NCBI GenBank assembly: GCA_029821735.1
Contig: JALGSU010000012.1
Coordinates: forward strand, 62,001-126,000
DNA: 64,000 bases
Origin: Candidatus Zipacnadia bacterium
GTDB taxonomy: Bacteria; Armatimonadota; Zipacnadia; Zipacnadales; UBA5352
Direction of reading: 5' to 3'
Position numbers and translations under genes: made by a program. Shown in pieces: positions 33,561-42,466 of this stretch. Positions within the stretch are counted from its first letter, which is position 1. Every line of letters begins with the position of its first letter. The notes beneath the pieces were generated by a model. That model was not told the origin of the DNA, made no database searches, and was given only the letters and a program-made list of their open reading frames with translations.

Positions 33561-35063
33561 ATGTCTGAAGTAAGGACTCGCTTCGCGCCATCGCCCACCG
33601 GTGCTCTGCACGTGGGCGGCGCCCATACTGCGCTCTTTGCGTGGCTGTTCGCGCGCCACGAGGGCGGCAAATTCATCCTGCGCATTGAAGACACCGACGA
33701 GGTTCGTTCCACCACCGAGTCGCTGCAGGCCATCTACGACGGCCTGAACTGGATCGGCATTGACTGGGACGAGGGGCCCGACGTGGGCGGCCCGTATGGC
33801 CCATACATCCAGTCCGAGCGCCTCGAAACCTACCAGGGCTACATTGACCAACTCATCGAGAACGGCCACGCCTACCGCTGCTACTGCACCCCCGAGGAAC
33901 TCGAGGAGCGCCGCGAGATCATGCGCAGGCGCGGTCTGCCGCCCCGGTACGATGGCCACTGCCGCGACCTGAGTGACGAGCAGCAGGCCGGCTACGAGGC
34001 CGAGGGCCGCGAGTGGTGCGTGCGCCTGCGTACGCCCGAGACGGGCACCACCGTGATCGATGACATCGTGCGCGGCGAAGTCTCCTTCGACAACGCGCTC
34101 ATGGGTGACTTCGTAATCCAGAAGACCTCCGGCTACCCGACCTACCACATGGCCGTCGTCGTCGACGACTGCCTGATGAAGATCAGCCACGTGATCCGCG
34201 CCGAGGAGCATCTGCCCAACACACCCGGGCATGTACAATTGATGGATGCGCTGGGCTTCGAGCGCCCGCTCTACGCGCACCTGCCGCTGATTATGGGCAC
34301 GGACCATACCAAGCTGAGCAAGCGGCATGGCGCGGTCAACCTGATGGACTATGCCGACAAGGGCTTCCTGCCCGAGGCCATGCGCAACTTCTTGGTGCTG
34401 CTCGGCTGGTCGCCCGGAGCCGAGGAGGAGATTCTCGACCTCGACCAGACGATCGAGCGCTTCACCCTTGAGGCTGTCAGCAAGTCGCCGGGCGTCTTTG
34501 ACATTGAGAAAGCCACCTGGCTCAACGGCGAATATCTCAAGCGCATCGACGCGGCCATTCTTGTCGAGGAACTGCTACCCATGCTCGCCGAACGCGGGCT
34601 TGTGGAAGCAGAGCCCTCCGCCGAGCGCCACGCGTGGTTGGTGCAGGTCGTTGACCTGATGAAGGAGCGCACGCGCCTGCTCAGCGACTTCGTCGATTGG
34701 GGCAGCTACTACTTCACCGACGAGTTCCCCTACGACAACCGGGCGCGCAAGAAGTGGCTTGGGCGCGAGGACGTGCCGGATCGCCTGGATGCGCTCGCGG
34801 TGAAAGTCGAAGCGCTGGCGAGTTGGGATGTCGACAGCATCGAGCAGGCCGTCCGCGATCTGGCCGGGGAGTTGGAGGTGGGCGCCGCAAAGGTGATCCA
34901 CCCCTGCCGGGCTGCGGTGACTGGCCAGACGATCGGCCCCAGCCTGTTCCACCTGCTCGAGCTTCTGCCGCAGGAGACGGTCGCCGCGCGTCTGCGCAAA
35001 GCCGCCGAACTCGGGCGCGCGGGCGAGCTTGCCCCGCTGCCTGATGAAGAGGGCGACAAGTAG
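33561..35063 (+). CDS. gltX: Glutamyl-tRNA synthetase
   Basis: GltX charges tRNA-Glu with glutamate using ATP, in the cytosol. The 500-residue class I synthetase has the HIGH-type motif as HVGG (17-20) in RFAPSPTGALHVGGAHT, the KMSKS-type motif as KLSKR (251-255) before HGAVNLMDYADKG, and the C-terminal anticodon-binding helical region ending in PCRAAVTGQTIGPSLFHLLELLPQE. CYCTPEELEE and YDGHCRDL mark the connecting domain, where the bacterial enzyme often binds zinc through such residues. No glutaminyl-tRNA synthetase is in the window, so it may be nondiscriminating. A hairpin with T-run follows. Confidence 0.96.
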   Translation: MSEVRTRFAPSPTGALHVGGAHTALFAWLFARHEGGKFILRIEDTDEVRSTTESLQAIYDGLNWIGIDWDEGPDVGGPYGPYIQSERLETYQGYIDQLIENGHAYRCYCTPEELEERREIMRRRGLPPRYDGHCRDLSDEQQAGYEAEGREWCVRLRTPETGTTVIDDIVRGEVSFDNALMGDFVIQKTSGYPTYHMAVVVDDCLMKISHVIRAEEHLPNTPGHVQLMDALGFERPLYAHLPLIMGTDHTKLSKRHGAVNLMDYADKGFLPEAMRNFLVLLGWSPGAEEEILDLDQTIERFTLEAVSKSPGVFDIEKATWLNGEYLKRIDAAILVEELLPMLAERGLVEAEPSAERHAWLVQVVDLMKERTRLLSDFVDWGSYYFTDEFPYDNRARKKWLGREDVPDRLDALAVKVEALASWDVDSIEQAVRDLAGELEVGAAKVIHPCRAAVTGQTIGPSLFHLLELLPQETVAARLRKAAELGRAGELAPLPDEEGDK

Positions 35064-35087
35064 CGCGCGATGTGACGGTACATGCGA

Positions 35088-35113
35088 ACGGGCCCCCTAT
35101 TTCGGGGGCCCGT
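35088..35113. terminator. Shared terminator between gltX and the ceramidase-like gene
   Basis: ACGGGCCCCC and GGGGGCCCGT form a perfect 10-bp stem with a six-base loop, followed by TTT on the plus strand (CCCGTTTTC). It lies between convergent genes, 25 bases after gltX and about 30 bases before the end of the minus-strand gene, and probably serves both. Confidence 0.75.
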
Positions 35114-35144
35114 TTTCGGTTCTGTCGGTTGCGCCTGTCTGCGA

Positions 35145-36490
35145 TTACTTCCCGCTGACCGCCTTGAGCGCCGCCACGCCGGCCTCGACGAGCGCCGCTT
35201 CGGTGCCCTTGCCCGCGAACGACCAGGTGGGCTCGTAGCCGCCCTCGTCCATCGCCGCATCGGTCGAGAAATACCCGGGGCTCTCCAATGCCAGCTCGAT
35301 GATGGCCGTGTTGGCGAAGGGCGACTGCTGCTTGATCTGAAGCCCATCGCCCAGATCTCATACTCCATGAAGTCTGCGTCCCTGTATTTGAGTGCGAGGC
35401 TGAGTATTGCGCGTTGCATGACTGCGCCGGTGCCGTCGGGGTCGCCCGTGGCATCGACTGCGGCCCGGGCTTCTTCGACACTTGGCAGGTCCCGCACGGG
35501 AACCTTCGCCGTCACGCTACCCACTCGCAGCGGGCCGATGCCTTCGCCGATGAGGCCTTCCCAGACGCGCAGGGCCTCCGCGCCGACCGAGTAGCCGACG
35601 CGCTCGCGCCAGTCGCCCGCGCGCTGCAGGGGCACCTGGTCTCCGCAGGCGCCGGCCATGACCGCAGCCGGGCAGCCCACCAGCTGCTCGATGACCTCGC
35701 GCGCGTAACCCGGCCAGTCAGGTGAATACTGATAGAATGTTGACTCGCGATCCGCGCCCGTTACTGCGTGGCACCCGAACGCCGCCAGCGCCGCGATGGG
35801 CGAGCCATCTTCGGAACTGACAAGCTTGAGCACCGGGACACTCGGGTCTGAGACGCCCGCCCGGATGCCATCCAGAATGTCCAGTGGCTCACTGAGTCGC
35901 TCGCCGGGGCCGCCGCCCTCGACCCATGTCTGCGCCATGCGCGTGCCCTCGGCCGAGGCCACCCGGGCCTGGTCGATATCCATCGACAAGCTCATCACTA
36001 CATTCCCATCCTGGCCGACCGGGCGTCGATTGAACTTGGCGCCATCGGCCCACCCGGTTCCGGCCAGCGCCTCTGCTGGCTCGCGCGAATTCCATGCCTC
36101 CACCACTGCGGTCGCCATGTCCAGCGCCAGCGTTGCAGTGTATTCCTCACTGACCGAGTCGTTCAGATGCGTGGCCAGGTACTCGGTCTTCTCAAGGACG
36201 GGTCCCCAGTGCGTGTGGGTGGTGCAGACGAAGACCTTCTGCGGCGCCAGATCGCACAGCGACGCGACACGCTCGCGGATGGCGGTGGTCGTGCCCTTCT
36301 TCACCCCAATCAGATCGCCCACCACCAGTGCGCAGGACTCGTCGCCCTGCTCAAGCGCGATGGCATAGGCATAGAGCGGCTCTAGGATTCCCTCGGATGG
36401 ACGATCGCGCCCGCCGTACCCGGCCATCGCGAGCCCGATGGGTGGTGTGATATCGATCGCCATGACTCCGGCTTTGAGCTGGTCACGCAT
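35145..36490 (-). pseudogene. Neutral/alkaline non-lysosomal ceramidase-like gene with a frameshift
   Basis: The protein resembles the N-terminal catalytic domain of neutral ceramidases, about 450 residues: KAGVMAIDITPPIGLAMAGYGGR, ALVVGDLIGV, the zinc-type motif VFVCTTHTHWGPV, and AAFGCHAVTGAD. At about 35343-35345 (a CCC run on the plus strand) the frame breaks. The other frame then gives IKQQSPFANTAIIELALESP and ends FAGKGTEAALVEAGVAALKAVSGK at a TAA, a sensible C-terminus. One missing base in a G-run would restore the frame (AMGLQIKQQ). Most catalytic residues lie before the break. Its real substrate in this organism is not known; ceramide is only the namesake. The second ATG is used (9 bases after GGGAG). 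Confidence 0.75.
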
Positions 36491-36530
36491 GGTCATCGTC
36501 TCCCTGTGTGAATGTGTCAGTGCCCGTCGC

Positions 36531-39380
36531 TCAGAACACCTTGCCACGTTGTCTCACAGTCACCCGTATTCCCTCTGGAAGTTCGGCGCCCTCCACGCGC
36601 GCAGTGATCTCCTCGCCCTCGCCTTCGATCACCAGCCACGGCACCGTGCCCTCGTTCCACTTCGCGAAGGCCGTCAGTGGCAGTCGCAGGGGCGTGCGCA
36701 GCGGCGCGACTGAGACCAGCCCCTCCGGCAGATTGATCTGCAGGCCCGCGAGCGCATCGTAGAGCCCGAACGCGGCCACGCCACGCGGGTAGTAGTCGAG
36801 CGACGTGGAGCCGCTGCCGTACACGAACACGTCAGTGAACGCGCCGTACCTGGTGGTGTTGATGTGCTTCTGCGCGTCCCAATACCGGTCGGTGTTGTCG
36901 ATGTAGTCAATGCCCAGATAGGCCGCCGCGATATCCCGCCAGATGTTCTGCGAGACCCACATGTTGGTCTCGTGGCTGGTATGGGGCGAGCCATATTCGC
37001 CCATCGTCTCGGCCGTCGCCTGGCGCAGGTCGGCGCGAAGCCGGGGCACGTCCAGACCGTCAACCTGCAGGCCCGCGCGCATCGGGTAGACGAGCCCGTT
37101 GGTGGTGTAGATCGAGTAGCTGTCCCAGCCGGCGGCCGGCGCCGAGGAGGTCTGCGTCGCACCTTGCCAGCCCATCCCACCCTCATCGGGATTGCCGGCA
37201 TAGTCACCCATGCCCGCGGGCTCAAGCGTTGGTGCAGGCTGGTTCAGAGCCACCACATAGTGATCGTCGAGCCAGCCCTCTTTGGTCAGCGTCTTCGCGG
37301 TTAGAGCCACACGGTCGCGCCAGCGGGCCGCGTCGTCGGGGTGGCCGGTGAGTTCGGCCATCGCCGCGCCTGCGGCGTACGCAGCCATCGACCGCACTGC
37401 GAGATAGACCTGGTCACGCGCGTATTGGATCGCGGCCGAGCCCTGGTCGATGGTATTGTAGAGCCCCTCCTCCGGGAAGCCGTCGCCATCCGTGTCGGCG
37501 CTGGTCACCCAGTCGAGCAACTCGCGCACTGATTCATAGTGCTTGCGGACCGGCTCCTCATCACCGGTGCGCGTCCAGTAGCTGTGCATCAGCAGCACGA
37601 AGTTGGTGTTCTCCTCGACCTCCATCGGGTGCCAGTAGGCCATCTCGCCGACTTCCATCCCGAAGCCCATGTCGTGGTCGAGCACCCCGTCGGTGATGAA
37701 CTCAGGCCACTCGTCAAGCTGCATCCGCAAGAGCTCCGGCCACAGGTGTAGGTAGAACGGGGCGATGTTGTACTCGACGTCGACGGTGGACTGCAGTTGG
37801 CAGCAGCCCTCCCAGACCGTGAAGAAGTCTCGCCCGTCGTCGGCCACGGTCCACCAGGTGTTGACCAGGTAGCTGTGGGTCGTGAATGCCAGAAGCTGCT
37901 TCATACTCTCGGGGATCGTCGCCTCACTGACCGTGCGCTCGAATATCTCGCACCGTCGCGCGATGTCGTCCCAGTCATCGAACGCGTAGCGCGCCACCTG
38001 GCCGGCATCGGCGAAGTACTCGTGATACTTGAACTGGTGGGGCAGCCCGTGGATGGTTTGCACCGTGCCGTCGACCCATCCGACGTAGACCATGCGCATG
38101 CTCTCGGTCTCGCCCGGCTCCACGCGGAAGTCCCAGGTCATGCCGCCATACGGCTGCTCCCAGACCACCGGCAGCTTCCAGCGACTGTCGCCATCGCGCG
38201 TCGCGCTCGCGGTGATGGTGGCCGTCTCGCCACCGATCGGCAAGTCCGAGGTGTAGGTGCGCACGTCTTTGAGGTCCTTGCCGTTGAGGCACCAGTACTC
38301 CTCAACAGGCGTCTCGAAGACCTCGCCCGCACGCTTCAGGCCGATGCAGCCAGGTCCGCTGTACTGCTCCATCGGCTCGTCGCTGAGAACCGAGCGGCCA
38401 ATGAGCACCTGCCCGGCCTGCGCCTGTGAGTCCGCGCCAGTGACCTCGACCTCAAGCCCGAGCCACGGTGCCGTGGACAGGCGCTCGTCGCCGGGATAGA
38501 AGGGCGCCGACCAGGTGAAGCGCACCGTCACCGGCAGGTCCGGCGACCGGCACTCATACGACAGTTCGGTCATCGTCTCGGTCTGCGTGACCTTGGCAAA
38601 GTGGGGCAGCCGGTCGTCGAAAGGCAGCGAGTAGGTGACGTCACCCACACGGACCCCGAAGATGTAGCGCTCGGGGTTCTGCTTGAAGTCGGTGTCGCCA
38701 TCGTCGAAGTAGGCCGATCGATACTGCGCGTGCCCGAGCGGGCCCTGCCACCATACGCCCTGCTGCGGTCGAGGGTTAATCGCAACCCGGCTGCCCAGCC
38801 GGCCGAGTTGCGTCTCCCACACATCCTCATCGGCAGGCAGCGTCCGTTGGCGAGGGGCAAAGGCCGCAGGCTTCTCGTCGCGTGGCGAGGTCTCCAGCAC
38901 GAAGTCCTTGCTGTAGATGCGGATCAGGTTGATCTTCGCGTTATCTCGCTCAGCCACGAAGCGGATGGTGAGCGGCCGCCTCGCGGGCACGGTGATGTTC
39001 CACGCCTCGACGACGGCCTCGTTGGGCGAGCCGTGGGTGAGGATGTCGAAGTCATTGAGCAGCATCTTGCCGTCGACGTAGACATCGATGAGGCGCTCGC
39101 CGGGCCTGGTCCAGCGGTTCTCGCAAAAGCCCAGCTTCAGACGCGCCGGTCCGTCGGGCACGCCGTGGAAGATGTAGCTGAAGTCCGTGCCATAGCGCTC
39201 GGTCTGGAAGATGGCGTCTTTGCTGGTCTCCATCACCGGGCCGGTCGTGGTGAGTGTGCGCGTGCCTCCGCTGATCTCGCCGCGAATCGGGTCGGGCGCG
39301 CCGTATGTCCCCTGGGCGTATGCGGCACCCGTCGCCATGGCCGCGACGATGCAGATGATGATTTGCAGTCTTCTGAGCAA
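36531..39380 (-). CDS. Large secreted glycosidase-like protein (helical-barrel type)
   Basis: A 949-residue exported protein. TTG start: it sits 8 bases after AGGAG and opens a clean signal peptide (MLRRLQIIICIVAAMATGAAYA); a GTG three codons earlier is possible. About 30-150 is a malectin-like or jelly-roll domain (RLIDVYVDGKMLLNDFDIL, PLTIRFVAERDNAKINLIRIY). The middle is beta-rich and the C-terminal 400 residues are an (alpha/alpha)6-type barrel, with DFFTVWEGCCQLQSTVDVEYN, VLDHDMGFGMEVGE, HPMEVEENTNFVLLMHSYW and DNTDRYWDAQKHINTTRYGAF (read in parts). This resembles glutaminase-A-like or GH52-like proteins; I cannot choose between families. It probably breaks down a glycan outside the cytoplasm. 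The gene is followed by the ceramidase-like gene after 40 bases. Confidence 0.72.
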   Translation of the reverse strand: MLRRLQIIICIVAAMATGAAYAQGTYGAPDPIRGEISGGTRTLTTTGPVMETSKDAIFQTERYGTDFSYIFHGVPDGPARLKLGFCENRWTRPGERLIDVYVDGKMLLNDFDILTHGSPNEAVVEAWNITVPARRPLTIRFVAERDNAKINLIRIYSKDFVLETSPRDEKPAAFAPRQRTLPADEDVWETQLGRLGSRVAINPRPQQGVWWQGPLGHAQYRSAYFDDGDTDFKQNPERYIFGVRVGDVTYSLPFDDRLPHFAKVTQTETMTELSYECRSPDLPVTVRFTWSAPFYPGDERLSTAPWLGLEVEVTGADSQAQAGQVLIGRSVLSDEPMEQYSGPGCIGLKRAGEVFETPVEEYWCLNGKDLKDVRTYTSDLPIGGETATITASATRDGDSRWKLPVVWEQPYGGMTWDFRVEPGETESMRMVYVGWVDGTVQTIHGLPHQFKYHEYFADAGQVARYAFDDWDDIARRCEIFERTVSEATIPESMKQLLAFTTHSYLVNTWWTVADDGRDFFTVWEGCCQLQSTVDVEYNIAPFYLHLWPELLRMQLDEWPEFITDGVLDHDMGFGMEVGEMAYWHPMEVEENTNFVLLMHSYWTRTGDEEPVRKHYESVRELLDWVTSADTDGDGFPEEGLYNTIDQGSAAIQYARDQVYLAVRSMAAYAAGAAMAELTGHPDDAARWRDRVALTAKTLTKEGWLDDHYVVALNQPAPTLEPAGMGDYAGNPDEGGMGWQGATQTSSAPAAGWDSYSIYTTNGLVYPMRAGLQVDGLDVPRLRADLRQATAETMGEYGSPHTSHETNMWVSQNIWRDIAAAYLGIDYIDNTDRYWDAQKHINTTRYGAFTDVFVYGSGSTSLDYYPRGVAAFGLYDALAGLQINLPEGLVSVAPLRTPLRLPLTAFAKWNEGTVPWLVIEGEGEEITARVEGAELPEGIRVTVRQRGKVF

Positions 39381-39448
39381 GCAGTTCACTCCTGTTGGTG
39401 TGCACACCCGCGCATTGTTTCCGAACGTCCCCCATCCCCGCGATGGTC

Positions 39449-40912
39449 CTATCGCACGAACTCGTAGCAGTGCCACTGGCCCTGGCGCCATCGCTCTTCG
39501 ATGCGCTCGGGCGGCACTCCGGCGATGCCCTCCTCGAGCACCACCAGCATGCTGCCCACACCGAGGTGCGGCATCTCCGCCGGCAGGTCCATGAGCTGGA
39601 CAACCCGCGTGCGTCCAGTCTGGCCCGAGAACAGCACGAGGGCGAAGCCAGGCCAGCCGGCGACCACGTGGTGGCGTCCCTCGGCAAGTTGCGTCTCTCG
39701 CAGCAGCCCCGCAGCCTGGACCACGTCGCGTCCGTCGTCGGCCAGTGGGCCGCGACCCGCCCACGCATCGGTAACCTTCAGCGGCAGACCCGCGCCGACG
39801 CTTACCAGCCAGATGCTCAGCACCAAGCTCGCGAGCGCCGTCGCAGCGAGGCCCGGCGAGCCCAATGTGCGCACGCCGCGCATCATCTCGCCGCCGGTAA
39901 CCGCCAGCATCGCATAGCCCCCGACGAGGACCATCGCCGCAAGGGTCATGAGGCGATCCCAGTCACCCGGCGCATCAAGCGAGCCGAACATGCCCTGAAA
40001 GACGAGCGGGGCGACTGCTGCGGTCAAGGTCAGCCACGCAAGCGGACGCGCCGTCGCCGCGTAGCGACCATCGCGTATCTGCGTGAGCATCAGCGCGAGA
40101 ATCGGGAAGAAGCAGACGAAGCTCACCCGGAGCACCGCGGAAGGCATCCCGCCACCGTCGGCGGCGATGAAGCTGCGCCGCACGAAATGCCAGGGGTCGC
40201 CCATGATGGCCCAGTTCGCGCCGATCCAGATCGCGAGAACATAGACGATCGGCATGGCGAAAGTGATCATCGTGCCCTCGAGTCGGCTCCACGACCCGCC
40301 GCCCTTGCGCACGCGCCAGGCGACGTAGATCAGCGCACCGATGACGATGAAGATGGCCTCGTAACGGGTGATGACCACCAGCGCGAGCAACACGCTCGCG
40401 GCGATGAGTTCGCGCAAGCCCTCGTTGGCCCGCCAGCGCACCAGGGCCCAGCAAGCGCCCATGAGCAGCGCGAGCAGGATGGCCAGCGGCGAGCCCGTTG
40501 CGGCCGGGCCGATCGCCATTGGGTGCAGCACGAAGAGAGCCGTCAGCAGCCAGCGCCAGAACGGGGCCATCCCGAACTGCGCGGCCATTCCCAGCAGCAG
40601 CATTGCCGCGATTGCCAGCGCCAGTGCGCCCATCACATTGGCCGCGAGGCCACTGGTCGCGAGCCCCGGGGCGACGACTGCGAAGCCCAGCTGCAGCAGC
40701 GCCGGCAGCGGTGGCTGCACGAAGCCAATCATCGCCAGATTGGCATTGCTCTCGGCGTGGAAGACATCGTAGGCGTGCGCGACCGCAGCCAGGCCGTCCC
40801 AGTTGACGCTGTGCTCGATCAGCCGGCCACGCATCCCGACGGCGAGCGTCGCTGCGAAGACAAGAATGATGGCGAGCCAGATCTCAGTGCGCGAGAGAGG
40901 GCGGTATCTCAT
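39449..40912 (-). CDS. Multispan membrane glycosyltransferase (GT39-like)
   Basis: A 487-residue integral membrane protein with about ten helices (IWLAIILVFAATLAV, VMGALALAIAAMLLLG, ELIAASVLLALVVITRYEAIFIV and others) and a soluble C-terminal part. The layout and the VNWDGLAAVAHAYDVF loop, with an acidic residue after the first helix, resemble the dolichyl-phosphate-mannose mannosyltransferase (GT39/PMT) superfamily, which moves a sugar from a polyprenyl phosphate to a lipid, protein or glycan on the outer face. Its start overlaps the end of the upstream GT2 gene by four bases, so the two enzymes are likely to cooperate in one surface-glycan process. Confidence 0.7.
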   Translation of the reverse strand: MRYRPLSRTEIWLAIILVFAATLAVGMRGRLIEHSVNWDGLAAVAHAYDVFHAESNANLAMIGFVQPPLPALLQLGFAVVAPGLATSGLAANVMGALALAIAAMLLLGMAAQFGMAPFWRWLLTALFVLHPMAIGPAATGSPLAILLALLMGACWALVRWRANEGLRELIAASVLLALVVITRYEAIFIVIGALIYVAWRVRKGGGSWSRLEGTMITFAMPIVYVLAIWIGANWAIMGDPWHFVRRSFIAADGGGMPSAVLRVSFVCFFPILALMLTQIRDGRYAATARPLAWLTLTAAVAPLVFQGMFGSLDAPGDWDRLMTLAAMVLVGGYAMLAVTGGEMMRGVRTLGSPGLAATALASLVLSIWLVSVGAGLPLKVTDAWAGRGPLADDGRDVVQAAGLLRETQLAEGRHHVVAGWPGFALVLFSGQTGRTRVVQLMDLPAEMPHLGVGSMLVVLEEGIAGVPPERIEERWRQGQWHCYEFVR

Positions 40913-42423
40913 GTCGCTTCGCCCCCGCTGTCATCGGGCTCCGCGAAACCGTGACTGGTCTTCTCCCAGTAGTGTGGCGCGACGATGATCTGACCGAACG
41001 CCTTGTACGCGCCGATGCTCATCATCAGCCAGTAGATTGGCGTGAGCAGCGCGTACTTCACTATATCGTAGTAGCCACGCTGCATGCACGCGGCCACCGA
41101 CATGTAGATGAAGACGAAGTTTGCACCGATCAGGCAGAAGGAGCCGAGCAGATAGATAACGGGCGGGAAGAGTGCCGAGATGATGGGCGAGTGGGTCAGC
41201 AGCCAGACGATGGTCATCAGCCAATAGATCGGGTTGAACAGGAAGCATAGCAGCGATCCGCCGATGGTCATCTGCAGGGAGAAGAACGCTGCCGGGCCGA
41301 GTTCGCGCCAAAGTTTGACCGGGTGGCGCATGTGCACCAGCCAGGTCTGCAGGTATCCCTTCACCCAGCGGGAGCGTTGGCGGATCCAGGAGAAGAGTCG
41401 CCCGTTCGCTTCCTCCCAGGTGGTCGAGGCCAGCATCGCTGTGCGCCATCCATCCTTGTGCATGCGGATGCCGAGGTCGCAGTCCTCGGTGACGTTGAAC
41501 GGGTCCCAGCCGCCGGACTCCTTGAGCGCCGCCACCCGGAAGTGGTTGCTCGTGCCCCCCAGCGGGATGGGTGCCCCGGAGGCCGTCAGCCCCGGCAGGA
41601 AGAGATCGAACCAGGCTGAGTACTCGGCCGTGAACCAGCGGGTGAGCAAGTTCTGGCGCTGATTGTAGTAATTGAGTTTCGCCTGCAGGCAGGCGACTCG
41701 ATCGCCGACCTTGTCGAAAGCGATGGCGGCCTTCTTGAGCTGGTCATGCTCGGGCCGGTCCTCGGCGTCATATATGACGAGGAGATCGGCGTCGCAGATA
41801 TGCAGACCGTAGTTGCAGGCTTTGGGCTTGGTCTTGGGCTCTGAATCGGGCACGACCACGGGCCGTATGTGCTCAGGCAGGTCCATCGCCTGCGCTGCCG
41901 CGACCGTCTCGGTGTCGTCCTCTTCGAGCAGAAGCTGCACGTCGAGCTTGTCGGTGGGGTAGTCCATCTGCATCAGGCCCGCCACCAGCCCCGGCAGGAC
42001 TCGCGCCTCGTGGTACAGCGGGATGAGCAGCGTGTAAGTGGGCAGCGTGGACTCGTCGATCGCAGCCATCTCGGCCTCAGACACGTCAATCTCCACGGGC
42101 CGTTCCAGCGAGAGGTAGACGAGGTAGAACTTGTATACGGAGTTGACGACGTAGAAGACGATCAGTGCGCCGTTAAGGACGATGAGGACGCCCAGCGGGC
42201 GCCAGATGGCGGCCGCGATGATGAGCACCAGCATGACGAGACCGGCCACGCGTTGCGCCGGACTGAGGGTCTGGCATGCACATTCATCAGGTCGCTCGTC
42301 CAAGATCCGGAGGACCGGGACGTCGAGCTGTCTGTCAGAACCGGGGGTCAATGGCTGGTCGCTCCTGGTGACGGCACCGTCGTAAACCGCCAGCCGCATG
42401 CCGGTTGGCATGCGGCACTTCAT
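40909..42423 (-). CDS. Membrane glycosyltransferase family 2 (cellulose-synthase-like)
   Basis: A 504-residue processive-type GT2. Two helices near 60-95 precede a catalytic domain with TYTLLIPLYHEARVLPGLV, the donor-binding YDAEDRPE, the catalytic TEDCDLG and QRSRW (Q(Q/R)xRW), followed by four to five C-terminal helices. It probably polymerises or adds a sugar from a nucleotide-sugar while exporting or anchoring the product. The start is uncertain: the first ATG has no ribosome site and a perfect hairpin (42393-42416) covers the first codons. A TTG at 42351, 10 bases after AGGAG, is a strong alternative that would place the hairpin in the leader. Confidence 0.85.
   Translation of the reverse strand: MKCRMPTGMRLAVYDGAVTRSDQPLTPGSDRQLDVPVLRILDERPDECACQTLSPAQRVAGLVMLVLIIAAAIWRPLGVLIVLNGALIVFYVVNSVYKFYLVYLSLERPVEIDVSEAEMAAIDESTLPTYTLLIPLYHEARVLPGLVAGLMQMDYPTDKLDVQLLLEEDDTETVAAAQAMDLPEHIRPVVVPDSEPKTKPKACNYGLHICDADLLVIYDAEDRPEHDQLKKAAIAFDKVGDRVACLQAKLNYYNQRQNLLTRWFTAEYSAWFDLFLPGLTASGAPIPLGGTSNHFRVAALKESGGWDPFNVTEDCDLGIRMHKDGWRTAMLASTTWEEANGRLFSWIRQRSRWVKGYLQTWLVHMRHPVKLWRELGPAAFFSLQMTIGGSLLCFLFNPIYWLMTIVWLLTHSPIISALFPPVIYLLGSFCLIGANFVFIYMSVAACMQRGYYDIVKYALLTPIYWLMMSIGAYKAFGQIIVAPHYWEKTSHGFAEPDDSGGEAT
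42393..42416 (-). promoter_or_regulatory. Perfect hairpin near the GT2 start
   Basis: GCCGCATGCC and GGCATGCGGC form a 10-bp perfect stem with a GGTT loop (AACC on the minus strand). It lies within the first ten codons if the GT2 starts at 42423, or in its leader if the TTG at 42351 is used. It could control translation. Confidence 0.45.
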
Positions 42424-42466
42424 CGCCCGTAGTTATCTGAACCGTCCCGCTGATCCGGGCCATCGG

